Of a DNA stretch of 64,000 bases, positions 12,629-24,996 are shown in pieces. The notes under the pieces are model-generated. The model worked only from the letters and a program-made list of their open reading frames with translations. It did no database searches and was not told the origin of the DNA. The DNA lies in assembly GCA_905182985.1 (NCBI GenBank), contig CAJJDN010000038.1, positions 390,258-454,257 on the forward strand, given 5' to 3'. Numbering within the stretch: the first letter of the stretch is position 1; each line of letters begins with the position of its first letter. The stretch comes from Paramecium sonneborni (Eukaryota > Ciliophora > Oligohymenophorea > Peniculida > Parameciidae). Made by a program: the position numbers and the translations under genes.

Positions 12629-13148
12629 TATTAATTATAAAAAAATTTTTTATTATGAAACCAATATATAAGTTTTTTTACTTATTTTAATTTACTTTTT
12701 AACATTATATCATTTCGAATATCAAATATTTTTTGTAAAAATACTTGGAGTATAACATAACTTTTTGTTAAAAAATTTTATTTTCCAAATAATTATATAA
12801 CTAAATAAAAAAGCCAAATCATAATGATATTTCATCATGCCAAAGGCTTAACTTTTAAGTTATAAATACTATATATTTTATATTATAGCTAAAAATTATA
12901 ATCTAAGAATTAAATGTTTCAAATATTACGAAGAGAACTTAGTAATTTTTTACTGTGTTTAAAATTAAATTACATTAAAAATCAAAATAAATTGTAATAA
13001 TATTTTAAGATCTTATTAATAACTATGCTTCTATTAGGAAATAGCTTTAAATTAGAATTAAAATTTGAAGATAATTTAAATTTAGAATTGTAACAAATAA
13101 TATAATGATTATAATTATATATTTAATAGAATATTTGATTTATATCTA

Positions 13149-13597
13149 TCATGATTTATATTTATTTCTTTTTGGAATATGTTCTGATGATGATGAAGTT
13201 TGATTCTAACTTTGACTATCAAATTCATTTAATTAATGTTTGATTTGCTTTTTTGGCTAAAAATAAAGAGGATTTTTAATACCTATTATTATTTCTATTC
13301 TTCATCATCTATGATTAAAAAATGTTAACTAATCAATTCTTTAAGAGCACTCTTAGTTATTCTAACTTTTTCATCTTTTTTCTTTTAAGGTTTATTAACA
13401 ACTTAAACAACAGAACTATCTGATTCTTATTAATTTATTATTTTCTTTTTTGATGTTTAATGTTTATTTACTTTATTACCTTTTTTTTAAACACAACCTT
13501 TCAATAAACTTGTTGTAACACATGCTAAAACACCATCTGTTGACATTACTCTTTTTCTTTTACCATCAATTATATTATCTTAAGATATTTCTTACAT
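13149..13597 (-). CDS. Small basic Gln/Ser-rich protein, copy A
   Basis: About 140 residues from ATG 13597 (MQEISQDNIIDGKRKRV) to TGA 13149. A single 26-nt intron (13257-13282, GTATTAAAAA...TTTTTAG) is required. The basic cluster GKRKRV and a later KKKDEKVR suggest nuclear location. A conserved-looking helix TKSALKELISQHF is followed by acidic DDEEQKQQQ and a Ser/Gln-rich tail ending KRNKYKS. I do not recognise the family. The paralogue at 17802-18250 keeps the same frame, intron and length, which supports both being coding. Confidence 0.65.
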
Positions 13598-13618
13598 TTA
13601 ATTAAATAAATAATTAAA

Positions 13619-16600
13619 AAAGAATAATGCGCTTAAGTTTGTATGTATTAGAATACTTATTGTTAATGCATCATTTATTTTTATTTAGTTCGTTTTATAA
13701 TACTTAAACACTTTTAAAATTAAAAATTTCTTAATTTATGTTTGACCTTAAAGATTCTTATAAATCTTTATTATTGATATATTTTTTTAAATGTGAGATA
13801 ATCCTAAAAGTAATTATTTAGAATGATTAATAACTTATTAAAGAATAATCTGTTCGATATAGGTTATTAAAAGCTCGCTTGCAGAATATAAAATCTCAAT
13901 ATTAAATTCAAGTATTTACAATAATCACTGAAAATTAATAATGATAATTATTTTATAAAGATTTTCCTTAAAGTCAGATTTATAATAACTCTTTGTATAT
14001 AAAACTGTCTAAAATCTGGTTTTCTGTTTGTTTTTGTAAAAAAGACTTTGATTTTTGTTGTTAATTAATTATTCTAATAAAAATCTTATTAGTTTTTGAT
14101 CTTATGAACTCGAAGTTTATAACAACTATAAATTTAATCAATAAAGCAATCATTTTAATTGTTAACATCAGAATCATTTTTCCAGTCAAAATTTTTAGTG
14201 ATTTTTATTTTCTTTAATTCTCTTTAAAAAATAAAACGAATTTTTAAAAATTGGCTCAAATAATTACAATTTTTGCTGTTGTTTCTATGAAGATATAAGC
14301 AGAATTCACAAATTCTAACTTGAAACTTTTTGAATTAAAATTGCATAAACTTAAAAATAAATTCAAATTCAAATTTCTAAATATTTATACTCACTGTATA
14401 ATGTAATTTATTTCCAATAAATTAAATTTAATGGTTTATACATACTACTTTATCATAATATTTAAATATACTCAAATTCTTTACAGTAAGTAAATTTATG
14501 AAAGTAACACTTATTTCGTCTTAAAATATATTACCTCAAACTATGAAAATTTTTTTAATTAAAAATACAGTTATTAATTATAATGATTATTAATAGAAAT
14601 ATTTAATTGTAAAATTTCTTTTTTTTGAATTTTTGAAATCTTTATTTTTGATTTTTACAGGTACTTAATTTTTGATTATTTCTTTTTAAATAATAAATTC
14701 TTATCAATGAAATTAGTCTTATTTAGGAAAACATATCTAAAAAAAATATCATATAATCTAATATTTTTTATGAATGGATAATTGCAAGAAGAATCAAATA
14801 ATACTAAAATTTTACTTTTATTATTTGTTTATTTATGAATTCAGTTTTTTATCTTTCTAAGTTAGAAGTGAAAAATAAAAGATTTTCTAATCAATTACAA
14901 TTTTTCTATTGTCATATTCATTTTTAATATATCGACTCTGAGCTATCTTTTTGTCAATAAGCTATTTTCTTCTAACATGGTTGTTCCTTAATTAATTATT
15001 TAATTAATTTCATCTGTTAGAAATTTTATAATGCTTATTTTTCACATCCTAATAAAATAACATCTAACAATTTAAACACGAAGTAAGTTCTCATTAATAT
15101 TTCATTTATATAAATAATAAATGGATTTGAATTAAAATTATTACTTTCACCTGAAAGGTTAAGATTATAAAAACATGTTGCAATATTTGGAATTAATAAA
15201 GGAAAAATTATTTGATTCATATATCAATAAACATGAGACATGACCAACTTATATTTCTTTAAAAAATTTTAAATATCTATATTCTTCTTGACCAGAAAAG
15301 TAAATCTTTATTATATAAGGTTAGGGTAAAACTTATTGTGAACAAATATATACAATGAACTAATCTCTTATTAAAAAAGAAACTAAATCTAATAAACTAT
15401 TACATTACGAATTATTGAGGAAAATCTTAAATTTAAGTTAGTAGATATTCTCAATGAAATGAAACAATTGAATTAACAAAAAATTTTACTTAGATGTAAT
15501 TGCATGCTATTTAAAACTTACAAATAAGATGTTTGGATAAAAAATCAAAAATTTTATTAATGATTTGAAAATTTAGGTTTAATTTTAGAAAAAAGTTTGA
15601 TTAATCTTCAAATAAGCAGAAAATAAGCTAAAGTTAAATGCTCTCAAAATCGAATAAATTTTTTTTAGAATTTCTGTTCATAATCAAATCATTAAATAAA
15701 TTATTTTCTTTATGTAAAAAATGGTTGCTGTTTTTTCGCATAATTTAATGAAATTATAACCTTATCTATTTGTTTAAAAAGAAAATGTAAAACTTAGAAT
15801 GTTAAGATAATTCTATAAGCAGCATTCTTGGTGGTAATCATATATATATACCTCTGAATATAGATATAAAAACTGAACTGTATTTTGGAGTTATTTTTAA
15901 AATAATTTTTAATTCCTTACACTTATTACAAAAAAAGATTATTAGAGAAAATTTCATCCAAGCAAACAATAATAATTCAATGAATTATTTTAATTCTATA
16001 TGATAAATAATGTAATACAAATTTACAATATTTTTGATAATATTAGATTAAAAATTTAATGAACATTTATTTTATTTCCAAAGAATTATTCGTTTAAATA
16101 TTTGTGAAAAAGGTTTAAAAGTACGATGATTGAAATTTTGAACAAACTTTTCAATTTAAAATCAACATAATCTCTCTATTTATTTTATAAACTTTTACTA
16201 AAATAAAAAAGCAAGATTTATATTATCCAATGAAAGTTCTCAATATTTTGTTAATAATATTCAATTTATTTTAGTAAAACTGTAATGATGTAATTCTATG
16301 CTAATTAGAAGAAAAGTTTAAAATTTTTAACTATCTTTAAAGGCATAGTACATATATAAGAATAAATGAATTAAGGATGATTGAGAGAGCTTAAGCTAGC
16401 TGGAAACTATTCTTAATGTTATGNTTGACCAGAAAAGTAAATCTTTATTATATAAGGTTAGGGTAAAACTTATTGTGAACAAATATATACAATGAACTAA
16501 TCTCTTATTAAAAAAGAAACTAAATCTAATAAACTATTACATTACGAATTATTGAGGAAAATCTTAAATTTAAGTTAGTAGATATTCTCAATGAAATGAA

Positions 16601-17736
16601 ACAATTGAATTAACAAAAAATTTTACTTAGATGTAATTGCATGCTATTTAAAACTTACAAATAAGATGTTTGGATAAAAAATCAAAAATTTTATTAATGA
16701 TTTGAAAATTTAGGTTTAATTTTAGAAAAAAGTTTGATTAATCTTCAAATAAGCAGAAAATAAGCTAAAGTTAAATGCTCTCAAAATCGAATAAATTTTT
16801 TTTAGAATTTCTGTTCATAATCAAATCATTAAATAAATTATTTTCTTTATGTAAAAAATGGTTGCTGTTTTTTCGCATAATTTAATGAAATTATAACCTT
16901 ATCTATTTGTTTAAAAAGAAAATGTAAAACTTAGAATGTTAAGATAATTCTATAAGCAGCATTCTTGGTGGTAATCATATATATATACCTCTGAATATAG
17001 ATATAAAAACTGAACTGTATTTTGGAGTTATTTTTAAAATAATTTTTAATTCCTTACACTTATTACAAAAAAAGATTATTAGAGAAAATTTCATCCAAGC
17101 AAACAATAATAATTCAATGAATTATTTTAATTCTATATGATAAATAATGTAATACAAATTTACAATATTTTTGATAATATTAGATTAAAAATTTAATGAA
17201 CATTTATTTTATTTCCAAAGAATTATTCGTTTAAATATTTGTGAAAAAGGTTTAAAAGTACGATGATTGAAATTTTGAACAAACTTTTCAATTTAAAATC
17301 AACATAATCTCTCTATTTATTTTATAAACTTTTACTAAAATAAAAAAGCAAGATTTATATTATCCAATGAAAGTTCTCAATATTTTGTTAATAATATTCA
17401 ATTTATTTTAGTAAAACTGTAATGATGTAATTCTATGCTAATTAGAAGAAAAGTTTAAAATTTTTAACTATCTTTAAAGGCATAGTACATATATAAGAAT
17501 AAATGAATTAAGGATGATTGAGAGAGCTTAAGCTAGCTGGAAACTATTCTTAATGTTATGATTTTTTTTTTTGAAGATTTTTGACAGATTCAGAAAATGC
17601 TAATACTTAAAATTATTTTATTACTTGTTTGATGCAAGATAGTACTAAATAATTTCATAATCAAAAAGACAATGTTAAACAATCACTAATTAAAATATTC
17701 ATATTGTATATATTATAATTAGATTAAGATAAACAA
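13619..17736. other. Gene-free AT-rich block between the direct repeats
   Basis: About 4.1 kb (about 3 kb once join 5 is collapsed) with frequent TGA in every frame and no domain I recognise. One short open stretch, at 15035-15220 minus, shows nothing family-like. Gene spacers elsewhere in the window are mostly under 700 bp, so this block stands out. It could be retained germline-limited DNA, a decayed insertion or a misjoined contig. Confidence 0.6.
15288..17560. repeat. Exact direct repeat at contig join 5 (15288-16423 = 16425-17560)
   Basis: 1136 bp before the N at 16424 are repeated exactly after it. All of it is non-coding DNA inside the gene-free block. This is an unmerged contig overlap. 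Confidence 0.95.
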
Positions 17737-17801
17737 AGAATTGTAACAAATAATATAATGATTATAATTATATATTTAATAGAATATTTGATTTATATCT
17801 A

Positions 17802-18250
17802 TCATGATTTATATTTATTTCTTTTCGGAATATGTTCTGATGATGATGAAGTTTGATTCTAACTTTGACTATCAAATTCATTTAATTAATGTTTGATTTG
17901 CTTTTTTGGCTAAAAATAAAGAGGATTTTTAATACCTATTATTATTTCTATTCTTCATCATCTATGATTAAAAAATGTTAACTAATCAATTCTTTAAGAG
18001 CACTCTTAGTTATTCTAACTTTTTCATCTTTTTTCTTTTAAGGTTTATTAACAACTTAAACAACAGAACTATCTGATTCATATTAATTTATTATTTTCTT
18101 TTTTGATGTTTAATGTTTATTTACTTTATTACCTTTTTTTTAAACACAACCTTTCAATAAACTTGTTGTAACACATGCTAAAACACCATCTGTTGACATT
18201 ACTCTTTTTCTTTTACCATCAATTATATTATCTTAAGATATTTCTTACAT
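17802..18250 (-). CDS. Small basic Gln/Ser-rich protein, copy B
   Basis: Paralogue of 13149-13597, with the same length, start, stop and 26-nt intron position (17910-17935). Differences include a silent change in a proline codon (CCA/CCG) and a Gln-to-Tyr change after KKKIIN. No frame damage is visible, so both copies look intact. The LRR gene starts divergently 140 bp away, so the region between may hold promoters for both. Function unknown. Confidence 0.65.
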
Positions 18251-18390
18251 TTAATTAAATAAATAATTAAATAAAATAATGTAGAATCTCATAATTCAAG
18301 AGATTTTTAGAAAACAAATAAAAACATAAAATAATTATTAATAAGTATTTATTATTATATTTTAATCGATATTTATAAAATAAGTTATAT

Positions 18391-21311
18391 ATGATTGAAG
18401 AAAGTAATTATCATTCAGAACAAGGGAATAAATATTAAAATTAATTAGAAAGAAGAAAAAGTAGTGCATAGTTTTAGGAAACTTCTACAATGATGAATCC
18501 AAGTACTGCACATCTTTCAAGAAATGCATCGTATTCAATGCCTCACGAAAGTCAAATAAATCCTTAGAGTAAAAGAAGTGAATAAAATAATAGTACTTGC
18601 AAAAATAGCTGCAATGGTTCCATACAATTAAGACAATAAAAAGAAGTTTTTTCGAGTTGATCATGTTCTAAAATTAAAAAAGAAACCAGATCCTTTTGAG
18701 GAAGAATAAGAAAATGAAATAAGAAAGAACTTGTAATTATCACCTGAAATAGTGAAAGAAGATTTATAAAACAAGCCTTTAGTAGGACCTCAATCAGTCT
18801 AACTATATTATCAACATTATAAGAAAGTGAATAAAGTTCGTTAGCAAAACGAGTTCTATAAAATATCAGGTAAGTTTTAGATAAATAAATAGATAGTGTG
18901 TAAACTGCAATGCTTCGTTAAGCAGAATAAATTGATGTATTGCCATGTAAGATAGGGGTAATAAAATCAAAAGGAAATGATTAATCTCTTTAAATTAGTC
19001 ATTAGAAATATGGAGATAGATATGCATCAATGTTAAGCGAAGGATTAAAGGTGAATCCAAATATTAAAGATTTTTATATGGCAAATAATAGAATTTAAAG
19101 TTCAGGAGCAACATAAATTTTGAGTTAAATAGGTAAAGTGGCTAAAGTTTTGGATCTTTAATAAAATAATATTGGTAAAATAGGAACAGATTCAATTTGT
19201 TAATAGATTTAATCTCGAGAAAACAAGTAAGTATAAGAATAATAATAATAGATTGGAAGTATTAAATTTAGAAGATAATAAATTGGGAGATAGGAATGTT
19301 ACTCGTATTTTAAAAGCATTGTTAAATAGTAATAATAAATTGAAATCATTAAATATAAGCAAAAACTACTTAACAAATGAAATTGCTGAAATTTTAAAGG
19401 AAAGCATAATTTAACTGGATAATATGGAGTAATTATATATTCATTGGAATTAAATAAAAGGTTGGGGAGGATAGAAAATTTTTGAAGCTTTGATAGAGAA
19501 TAAGACTTTATTAGTATTTGATGCAGGTTGGAATAGTTTTGGAATATAAGAGAGAAAGGATGTATAATGTATACAAAAGATATGTGATTTTTTAATAAAT
19601 AACAAAACTGTATTGCATTTTGATTTATCATCTAACTAATTTAGTCTAGGCGATTGTAAGTTGATAGCTAATGCATTAAAATAGAATAGAACAATATATG
19701 GATTTCATTTTGTAAATAATTGGGGTATTATTGATGCCAGAGGATTTCTGTAGATTTAGGAAAATGAATTGTAGAGAGTATTAGGAGAAACTCCTAGAAT
19801 TAAAGGATTGTTGTAAACTACTACAATTAGATAAGAGAATGTCTGTTGGATTTGTGAAGGATGGTAAGAATAAAAGTTTATTTGGATACCTGATGTATCA
19901 GGAGAAGGTGAAGCAGATCCTTTATTTATTCATTTTGATTTTGAAGCTTACAAATAAGTGTATATCCCTAAGAATCAGGATCAAATATCTATATCTTTGA
20001 TGATTCCTACAAATAATACCTAATATATTTATACAATGATTGATACATAAGTAATTGCTAATGATTAACCAAATATGCCTTATGGACATCAGTTGAAAAT
20101 TAATTATAATGGTAATTACATAACTGTTTTGATGGATAATGTAAACTATGTCAAAAAAGATAAACATTTTTTATTATTTGACTAAATAGAATTTAAACCA
20201 TTAATTAATGTTCTTCCAAGAACGCCAGACCCTGTGTATATACCTCCAAAGTTGAAAAAATAAAAAAGGATCTGGACATTTCCTATTTCTATTTGGGCTA
20301 AAGATTTCAAATTTGAAAATGAAGATTTGTTAAAGAAATGTTTTGAAAAAGACTTTGGATGTAGTAAAATATCAAAAATTGTCAAGAATCCTGATGAATT
20401 ATTAGAAATTAAGAATGTTTTGTGGGCACATTATAGAATAATTAAAGAAACCTATAAATAATACAGTTCTAACAGTCCAACAGGTGATGTTTGGTCAATA
20501 TCTTCAAATGTTATCACTGAATTCGCTTAATAAACTGAATTAATAGATGGTAAAACTTTGAAATTATCTGATTTGGATTTGAAATTTATTGCTACATGTG
20601 CAGCCTCAATTGAATACAAAGGAAATTTTAGAAATCCTGAAAGAGCTCTTTGTAGATTTTAATTTATGGAATTTCTTGTAAGAGTTTCTGAAGATAAATA
20701 TTTAAAGACTAAAGTTGCAACTAATATGTTAGAGGCAACTAAAATGATATTAGAATAATGTAAACCATATATGTCCACTTTTGATGCACAGAAATGGAGA
20801 GATGAGAGATATTTCAATGAATAATGCGATGATTGCCTAAAATTATTTAAACCATTACTTAATCATATTTATAACAAATATAGTGTAAAGAAAGTGAAAC
20901 CGGGATAAAAGAAATTTATGTGTTTAGATGAAATTCATGAAATATGTTCTTAAGCCAGTTTATATGATGAAAGATTCGTTGAAAGAGATGCTGATAATGT
21001 AAATAAATAAATAAAATTAGGCTTTTAATTTGTCAATGATGCTTTAAGTTGATGAATTAGAAAGTGATAGAATCTTTTAGATGACTTTTATCGAATTCTT
21101 AGAGGCAATTGGAAGAATTGCTGATAAAGTCTCTATGCCTGGAGTTGATGCAGTTGATTTAACCTGGGATCAAAGAGCTTCTTAACCACTTCATTTGAAA
21201 TTAGAGAAATTGTTAATCCATTTAGCAAATACTTGTGCATCTGAAGAATTCAAGTTACAGTATGGCAATATTAATAAATCAATGTTTGCAGTTATTGAAG
21301 AAGATGATTGA
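18391..21311 (+). CDS. Leucine-rich-repeat protein with C-terminal helical domain
   Basis: A large protein (roughly 930 residues). After a disordered Ser/Gln-rich start, RI-type leucine-rich repeats run from NIKDFYMANNRI through LEVLNLEDNKLGD, LKSLNISKNYLTN and VLHFDLSSNQFS. A Trp-rich segment follows (NVCWICEGWQEQKFIWIPD). The last 300 residues are helical and end FIEFLEAIGRIADKVSMPG, an EF-hand-like look without a clear calcium loop. Introns of 23, 25 and 22 nt (near 18870, 19227 and 20998) restore the frame; the first exon junction near 18593 is unresolved. LRR proteins of this shape are common in ciliate axonemes, but no named orthologue is claimed. It converges on the DGAT1-like gene, the stops being 40 bp apart. 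Confidence 0.75.
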
Positions 21312-21351
21312 AATTAATTTATATTTGTGATACTGTAACATAATTTAAATA

Positions 21352-23100
21352 TCAAATTGGATGGGCAATCTTTTCTAGATATCTAAAGTAATAAACAAAA
21401 ATCATGATTGGTTATCCAATAAAACAAAAGGTCATCCAGAACATTAAATTTCCTAATTAAGAATCTTATAATTTAAGTAACTTAAAATATTAAAAATATA
21501 TTTACCTTTTCTAGTCTCTTTTATAATAACATAAATGGTGCTTATGCAAACATTCCAACAAATGCCCATGCCTCTACAACACCTATAGAAGCACTAACTA
21601 TATATTCATGACCTAATGCTGATACTAAAAACACTATCATATTTGAAGTAGTTCTGCTCATTCCTGATTTAAGACATGGAAAATAAATGTGTCCTTTTTA
21701 TTTATATAAATAAAATACTAACTAACCAATGATGAACAGGTAGATTCCATAATCTCCAATATTCTTCTAAATTCTTACAATTCCACCAATCTTTATAAAA
21801 CTCTCTATCAGCAAATCTAAGCAATTCTGCTGTTATATTCAAAAAACATTAGAATTATCCATAAAATAGAGCTATCCACATATAAGTATTAGGTATAGCT
21901 AACTTTAACAATCGATCAACTAAAACCATTAAAGTTGGAGCTTTTGTCAGCATTTTGTAAGTGTTTTCTACAAGAGGCTCTGTATATTAGAACCAAATAA
22001 TCACTAAAAAAAGAATGACAAATATGTATTCGATTATACGTTTAATTAACCAAACCTTACGTATTTATTAAGTTCTTAAATATGACAATTAGAAACACAA
22101 TGTAGGAGCAGCTAAAAAGTATAAATAATGTTTAAAATCTAATATCTTAGCTTAATTCTAAGAATACTTCTCTAAAATCTTTAAGTTTTCATTGTTGACT
22201 TCATATTCAGCAAAGAAATTATCAAGGGAAACTTTCTTATTTTTTACTTATTTGATTCTTTATATATAAAAATAAGTATTTCTTAAAAAATGAGCATAAC
22301 TGATTAATTTCATAAAAGCAATGAATTATAGACCTAATAGAATCAAGTTTAATCCAGGATGTGATCCTTAAATTAAATAACAAGGAATAATGATCGTAGA
22401 AGCAATATTGATTATATTAAATACCCTTATTATATTTGGATTTTAATCTCTTTTAAATTATAAATATTAAATTCCAAATCCAACTAATAAATTAAATATT
22501 ATAGCCAAAAATGCTTACATTATTGGATTACCATTAATATGCATCATCTCAAACTTCCAGAAAATATTTGTTATAAGCAAACCATATTTTTAAAAATTTT
22601 CAAATATTAATCTTATATGATTAGCTATCAATATTAAAATTGCCAGATTTAATATTCCTCTAAAATTTTGTTCTGGTGATTCTGTACTTAATAATGATGT
22701 TCTTTCTTTTTTCACAGGTTGATATGCTAATGGTCCCATATATTTAGTATATGATTTTGCTGAGTTAATCTATATATTGTGATAATAATTTTACATTATT
22801 TTGTAAATAAGACATTGCTTTCTTATCAGCAAATTTAATTGCTATGATTTTAGATTCATCCTTCTAACTTACAAGAGTGATCGTTCTAATTAATAATTAA
22901 ATTTACAATTAAGCTTCATCAATTATGGAAGAACACTTATCAAAAAGAACAGAGAAGAGAATCAGGTTTTCATTTTCTAAGATGCAAAGTTTATGTTATT
23001 CACATCTAAGAATAAAGGGCTTAAAGTCATCCCGAACTAATTGTGTTAATTTATCTTAGGCATCAGAAATAAGTAATTCAGGATTATACACCTTTATCAT
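21352..23100 (-). CDS. DGAT1: DGAT1-type diacylglycerol O-acyltransferase (MBOAT) with N-terminal PH-like domain
   Basis: An ER membrane enzyme expected to make triacylglycerol from diacylglycerol and acyl-CoA. Family marks are clear: YAHFLRNTYFYI, then FADREFYKDWWNCKN and LEEYWRLWNLPVHHW (the FYxDWWN block), and the catalytic-histidine segment VFLVSALGHEYIVSA, followed by LMFWMTFCFIGQPIMIF. Several hydrophobic spans fit an MBOAT fold. The first 130 residues (MIKVYNPELLISDAQ... DDFKPFILRCEQHKL... KIIAIKFADKKAMSYLQNN) look like a PH domain with its closing helix. PH-DGAT1 fusions are known in some algae. Introns include 25 nt in the N-terminal linker and 29 and 25 nt near the end. The start ATG overlaps the TGA of the upstream gene. 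A start at the ATG before GPLAYQPV is the alternative if the PH part is separate. Confidence 0.82.
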
Positions 23101-23429
23101 TATTATATTATTGATTCAATTAATTTCTCTCTCAATTATTGGAATATTTCTAAAGTTAATTCACTTGAATGATTGTAATTCAAGAAGACTTATAAACTCA
23201 ATTTCTTAGCCAATGAACGAGCCATAGTGTGAACCATCTCAGTTTGATTGTCAATAATATCAATTACTGTAGGTAATTAATCATAAGGTGTAGCTATTGC
23301 AAGCACCAAAGACTCTGTACCTATCATATCTTGATCAAACAAATTTATAAGGACTTGATCAGTCATTCTTGTTGTTTGCAAAAACCATTTAATTTCATTG
23401 ATTTGAAAAGCACTTTATTTTACAATCAT
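23097..23429 (-). CDS. PSMG4-like proteasome assembly chaperone (tentative)
   Basis: A 110-residue intronless ORF starting MIVKQSAFQINEIKWF. The middle reads LVLAIATPYDQLPTVIDI and the end ARSLAKKLSLQVFLNYNH, which resembles the small beta-sheet chaperones PSMG3/PSMG4 (human PSMG4 has LARKTNKQVFVSYNL at the same place). These dimers help build the 20S alpha ring. The likeness is partial and from memory, so the name is provisional. Its TGA shares bases with the ATG of the DGAT1-type gene (ATGA), which is unusually tight even for this genome. Confidence 0.55.
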
Positions 23430-23656
23430 TTTATTTTATATAAGGGTCACACATATATTTATTAAATAATTTGTTGTTTGACTTCTTAGAAAAGACTCAA
23501 ATTTATGATGCCTTTATTCTCAAACAAAATCTCATAGTATCTTTCATCCTATATTGATACATTTACATATCCAAAAGATTTAATATAAATTTCAGAAAAA
23601 GAATTAACAAATTTTCATTAAGAATTTTATTTTTTAAAATAGATTTAAACATATCT

Positions 23657-24975
23657 ATGTCTATTTCCAAAAAAAGCAATAAATAAAGTTAAAAACAGAT
23701 TGAAAACTAATGGATTGATAAAGTAGTCTGTCAAAATTATAGAATTCTCAGTCCTTTAAATTCAGGTTTCTAATTCTTCTTAATTTGCTAGGTACATTTG
23801 GTCAGATCTACTTGGCAATTCATTAAATAAAGTAAGAATATTTTGCAGTAAAAATATTATCAACTGGAAAAAACCCAATTCTTGCTTAATCTGTAAAGAA
23901 TGAAGTAGACGTATTGTATAAATTAAATGGACATATTGGATTTCCTCGTTTATATTATTTCATTTAGAACGGAACTGAAAGTGTCATAGTTTAAACATTG
24001 TTAGGATAGAACTTATATTAATTATTGATGCAAAGTCCAAAAAAAGTATTTTCCTAAAAAACAGTTCTGATGTTCTTAGATTAGGCAGTAGAGCGATTAT
24101 AATATTTGCATATGAATGATTACATACATAGAGATATAAAGCCAGAGAATTTTATGACAGGTTTAAAGGAAGATGAAATATATCTAATTGATTTTGGATT
24201 TACATCAAAATATAGAATATAAGGATAGCATATAGAGAGATAGAAAAATGAAAATATAATTGGAACTCCAAGGTATTTAAATAATTAACTTTGCTAAGCC
24301 TAGATTTTGCCCAATCTGTTCCCACTTGAGTTTATCTTAAAATAGAGCAAGTGATTTAGAAAGTTTAGGATACTTGGCTATATACTTTTTGAAAGGTTCA
24401 CTTCCATGGATGAATATACATGCAGAAAGTCCAGAAGAGAAAATTAAACTTATTGGATAGAAAAAGATAAATACATCTATTGAAGAATTATGGTAATTTT
24501 ATTATAATAATAAATAGTTCTGGATTACCAAAAACATTTGAAGATTATTTTAAATATATTTTAAATATTTCTTTTGATGGTGATCCTAATTATGACTATA
24601 TTTAAAAATCATTTAAGAAATTGTATCAAACATTAGGATATCCCTTTGATTAGAAATTTGATTGGACTAAAGAAGAAATTAAAAACTCTTAAGATAATGA
24701 AAAAAGTACCAAACAATAACAGTTTTTAGATGTAGGAAGAAAATCATTTACTGCAGATGTTAATATTGAAGTTATACCTTCATAAATTAAAAAAAAGTAA
24801 GATTATTCTAAAAAAATTTAGAAAAATTGAACGAATTCATCATCTCAAAATTTAAGGAGAATTATTTTTAAGTACTGATTTGAAATAAGAAGAAATTTAA
24901 GAATTTGAACCAGGACTAACACTATTTGATAGAATGCAATAGATAAATAAATAATAGTTAAAAAAATATAAATGA
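23657..24975 (+). CDS. Casein kinase 1-like Ser/Thr protein kinase
   Basis: The start is ATG 23657 (MSISKKSNKQSQKQIENQW). Kinase motifs in order: glycine loop NSGTFGQIYLA, lysine in EYFAVKIL, catalytic YIHRDIKPENF, metal-binding LIDFGFTSKYR, and the CK1-type pair GTPRF plus RASDLESLGYLAIYFLKGSLPW. Canonical CK1 has GTARYASINTHLG; here it is GTPRFCPICSHLS, so the substrate loop is divergent. Introns of 26, 31, 25 and 25 nt (near 23768, 24273, 24492, 24797) are needed. The C-terminal 150 residues are Lys/Gln-rich. It ends 21 bp before the next start on the same strand. Confidence 0.85.
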
Positions 24976-24996
24976 ATTAAAATTATATATTCTGTT

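Larger units (their letters stand above)
10434..13279. repeat. Exact direct repeat at contig join 4 (10434-11833 = 11880-13279)
   Basis: 1400 bp on each side of a 46-base run of N (11834-11879) are identical. They include the 5' end of the KMT2 gene, its upstream spacer and the 3' end of the next minus-strand gene. This is an unmerged contig overlap. Confidence 0.95.
13084..18271. repeat. 535-bp near-identical direct repeat (13084-13618 and 17737-18271)
   Basis: The two copies are collinear without indels (offset 4653) and differ at only a few bases, for example C for T at 17826 and A for T near 18080. The break is abrupt on both sides. Unlike the joins, the copies are not identical and no N lies at the boundary. 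So this is a real duplication, two haplotypes, or alternative forms of one locus. Each copy carries a whole gene for the small basic protein. Between them lies the gene-free block. Confidence 0.85.

Noticed and set aside
1..13279. Tandem gene duplication or expansion of PHD fingers
   Set aside because: Copies are exact and bounded by N; contig overlap explains them better.
15035..15220. Minus-strand 61-residue ORF in the gene-free block
   Set aside because: No domain, no neighbouring exons, and length expected by chance; not annotated as a gene.
13619..17736. Intact transposase or reverse transcriptase in the gene-free block
   Set aside because: No DDE/DDD-type or RT motifs in any frame with the ciliate code, and TGA is frequent throughout.
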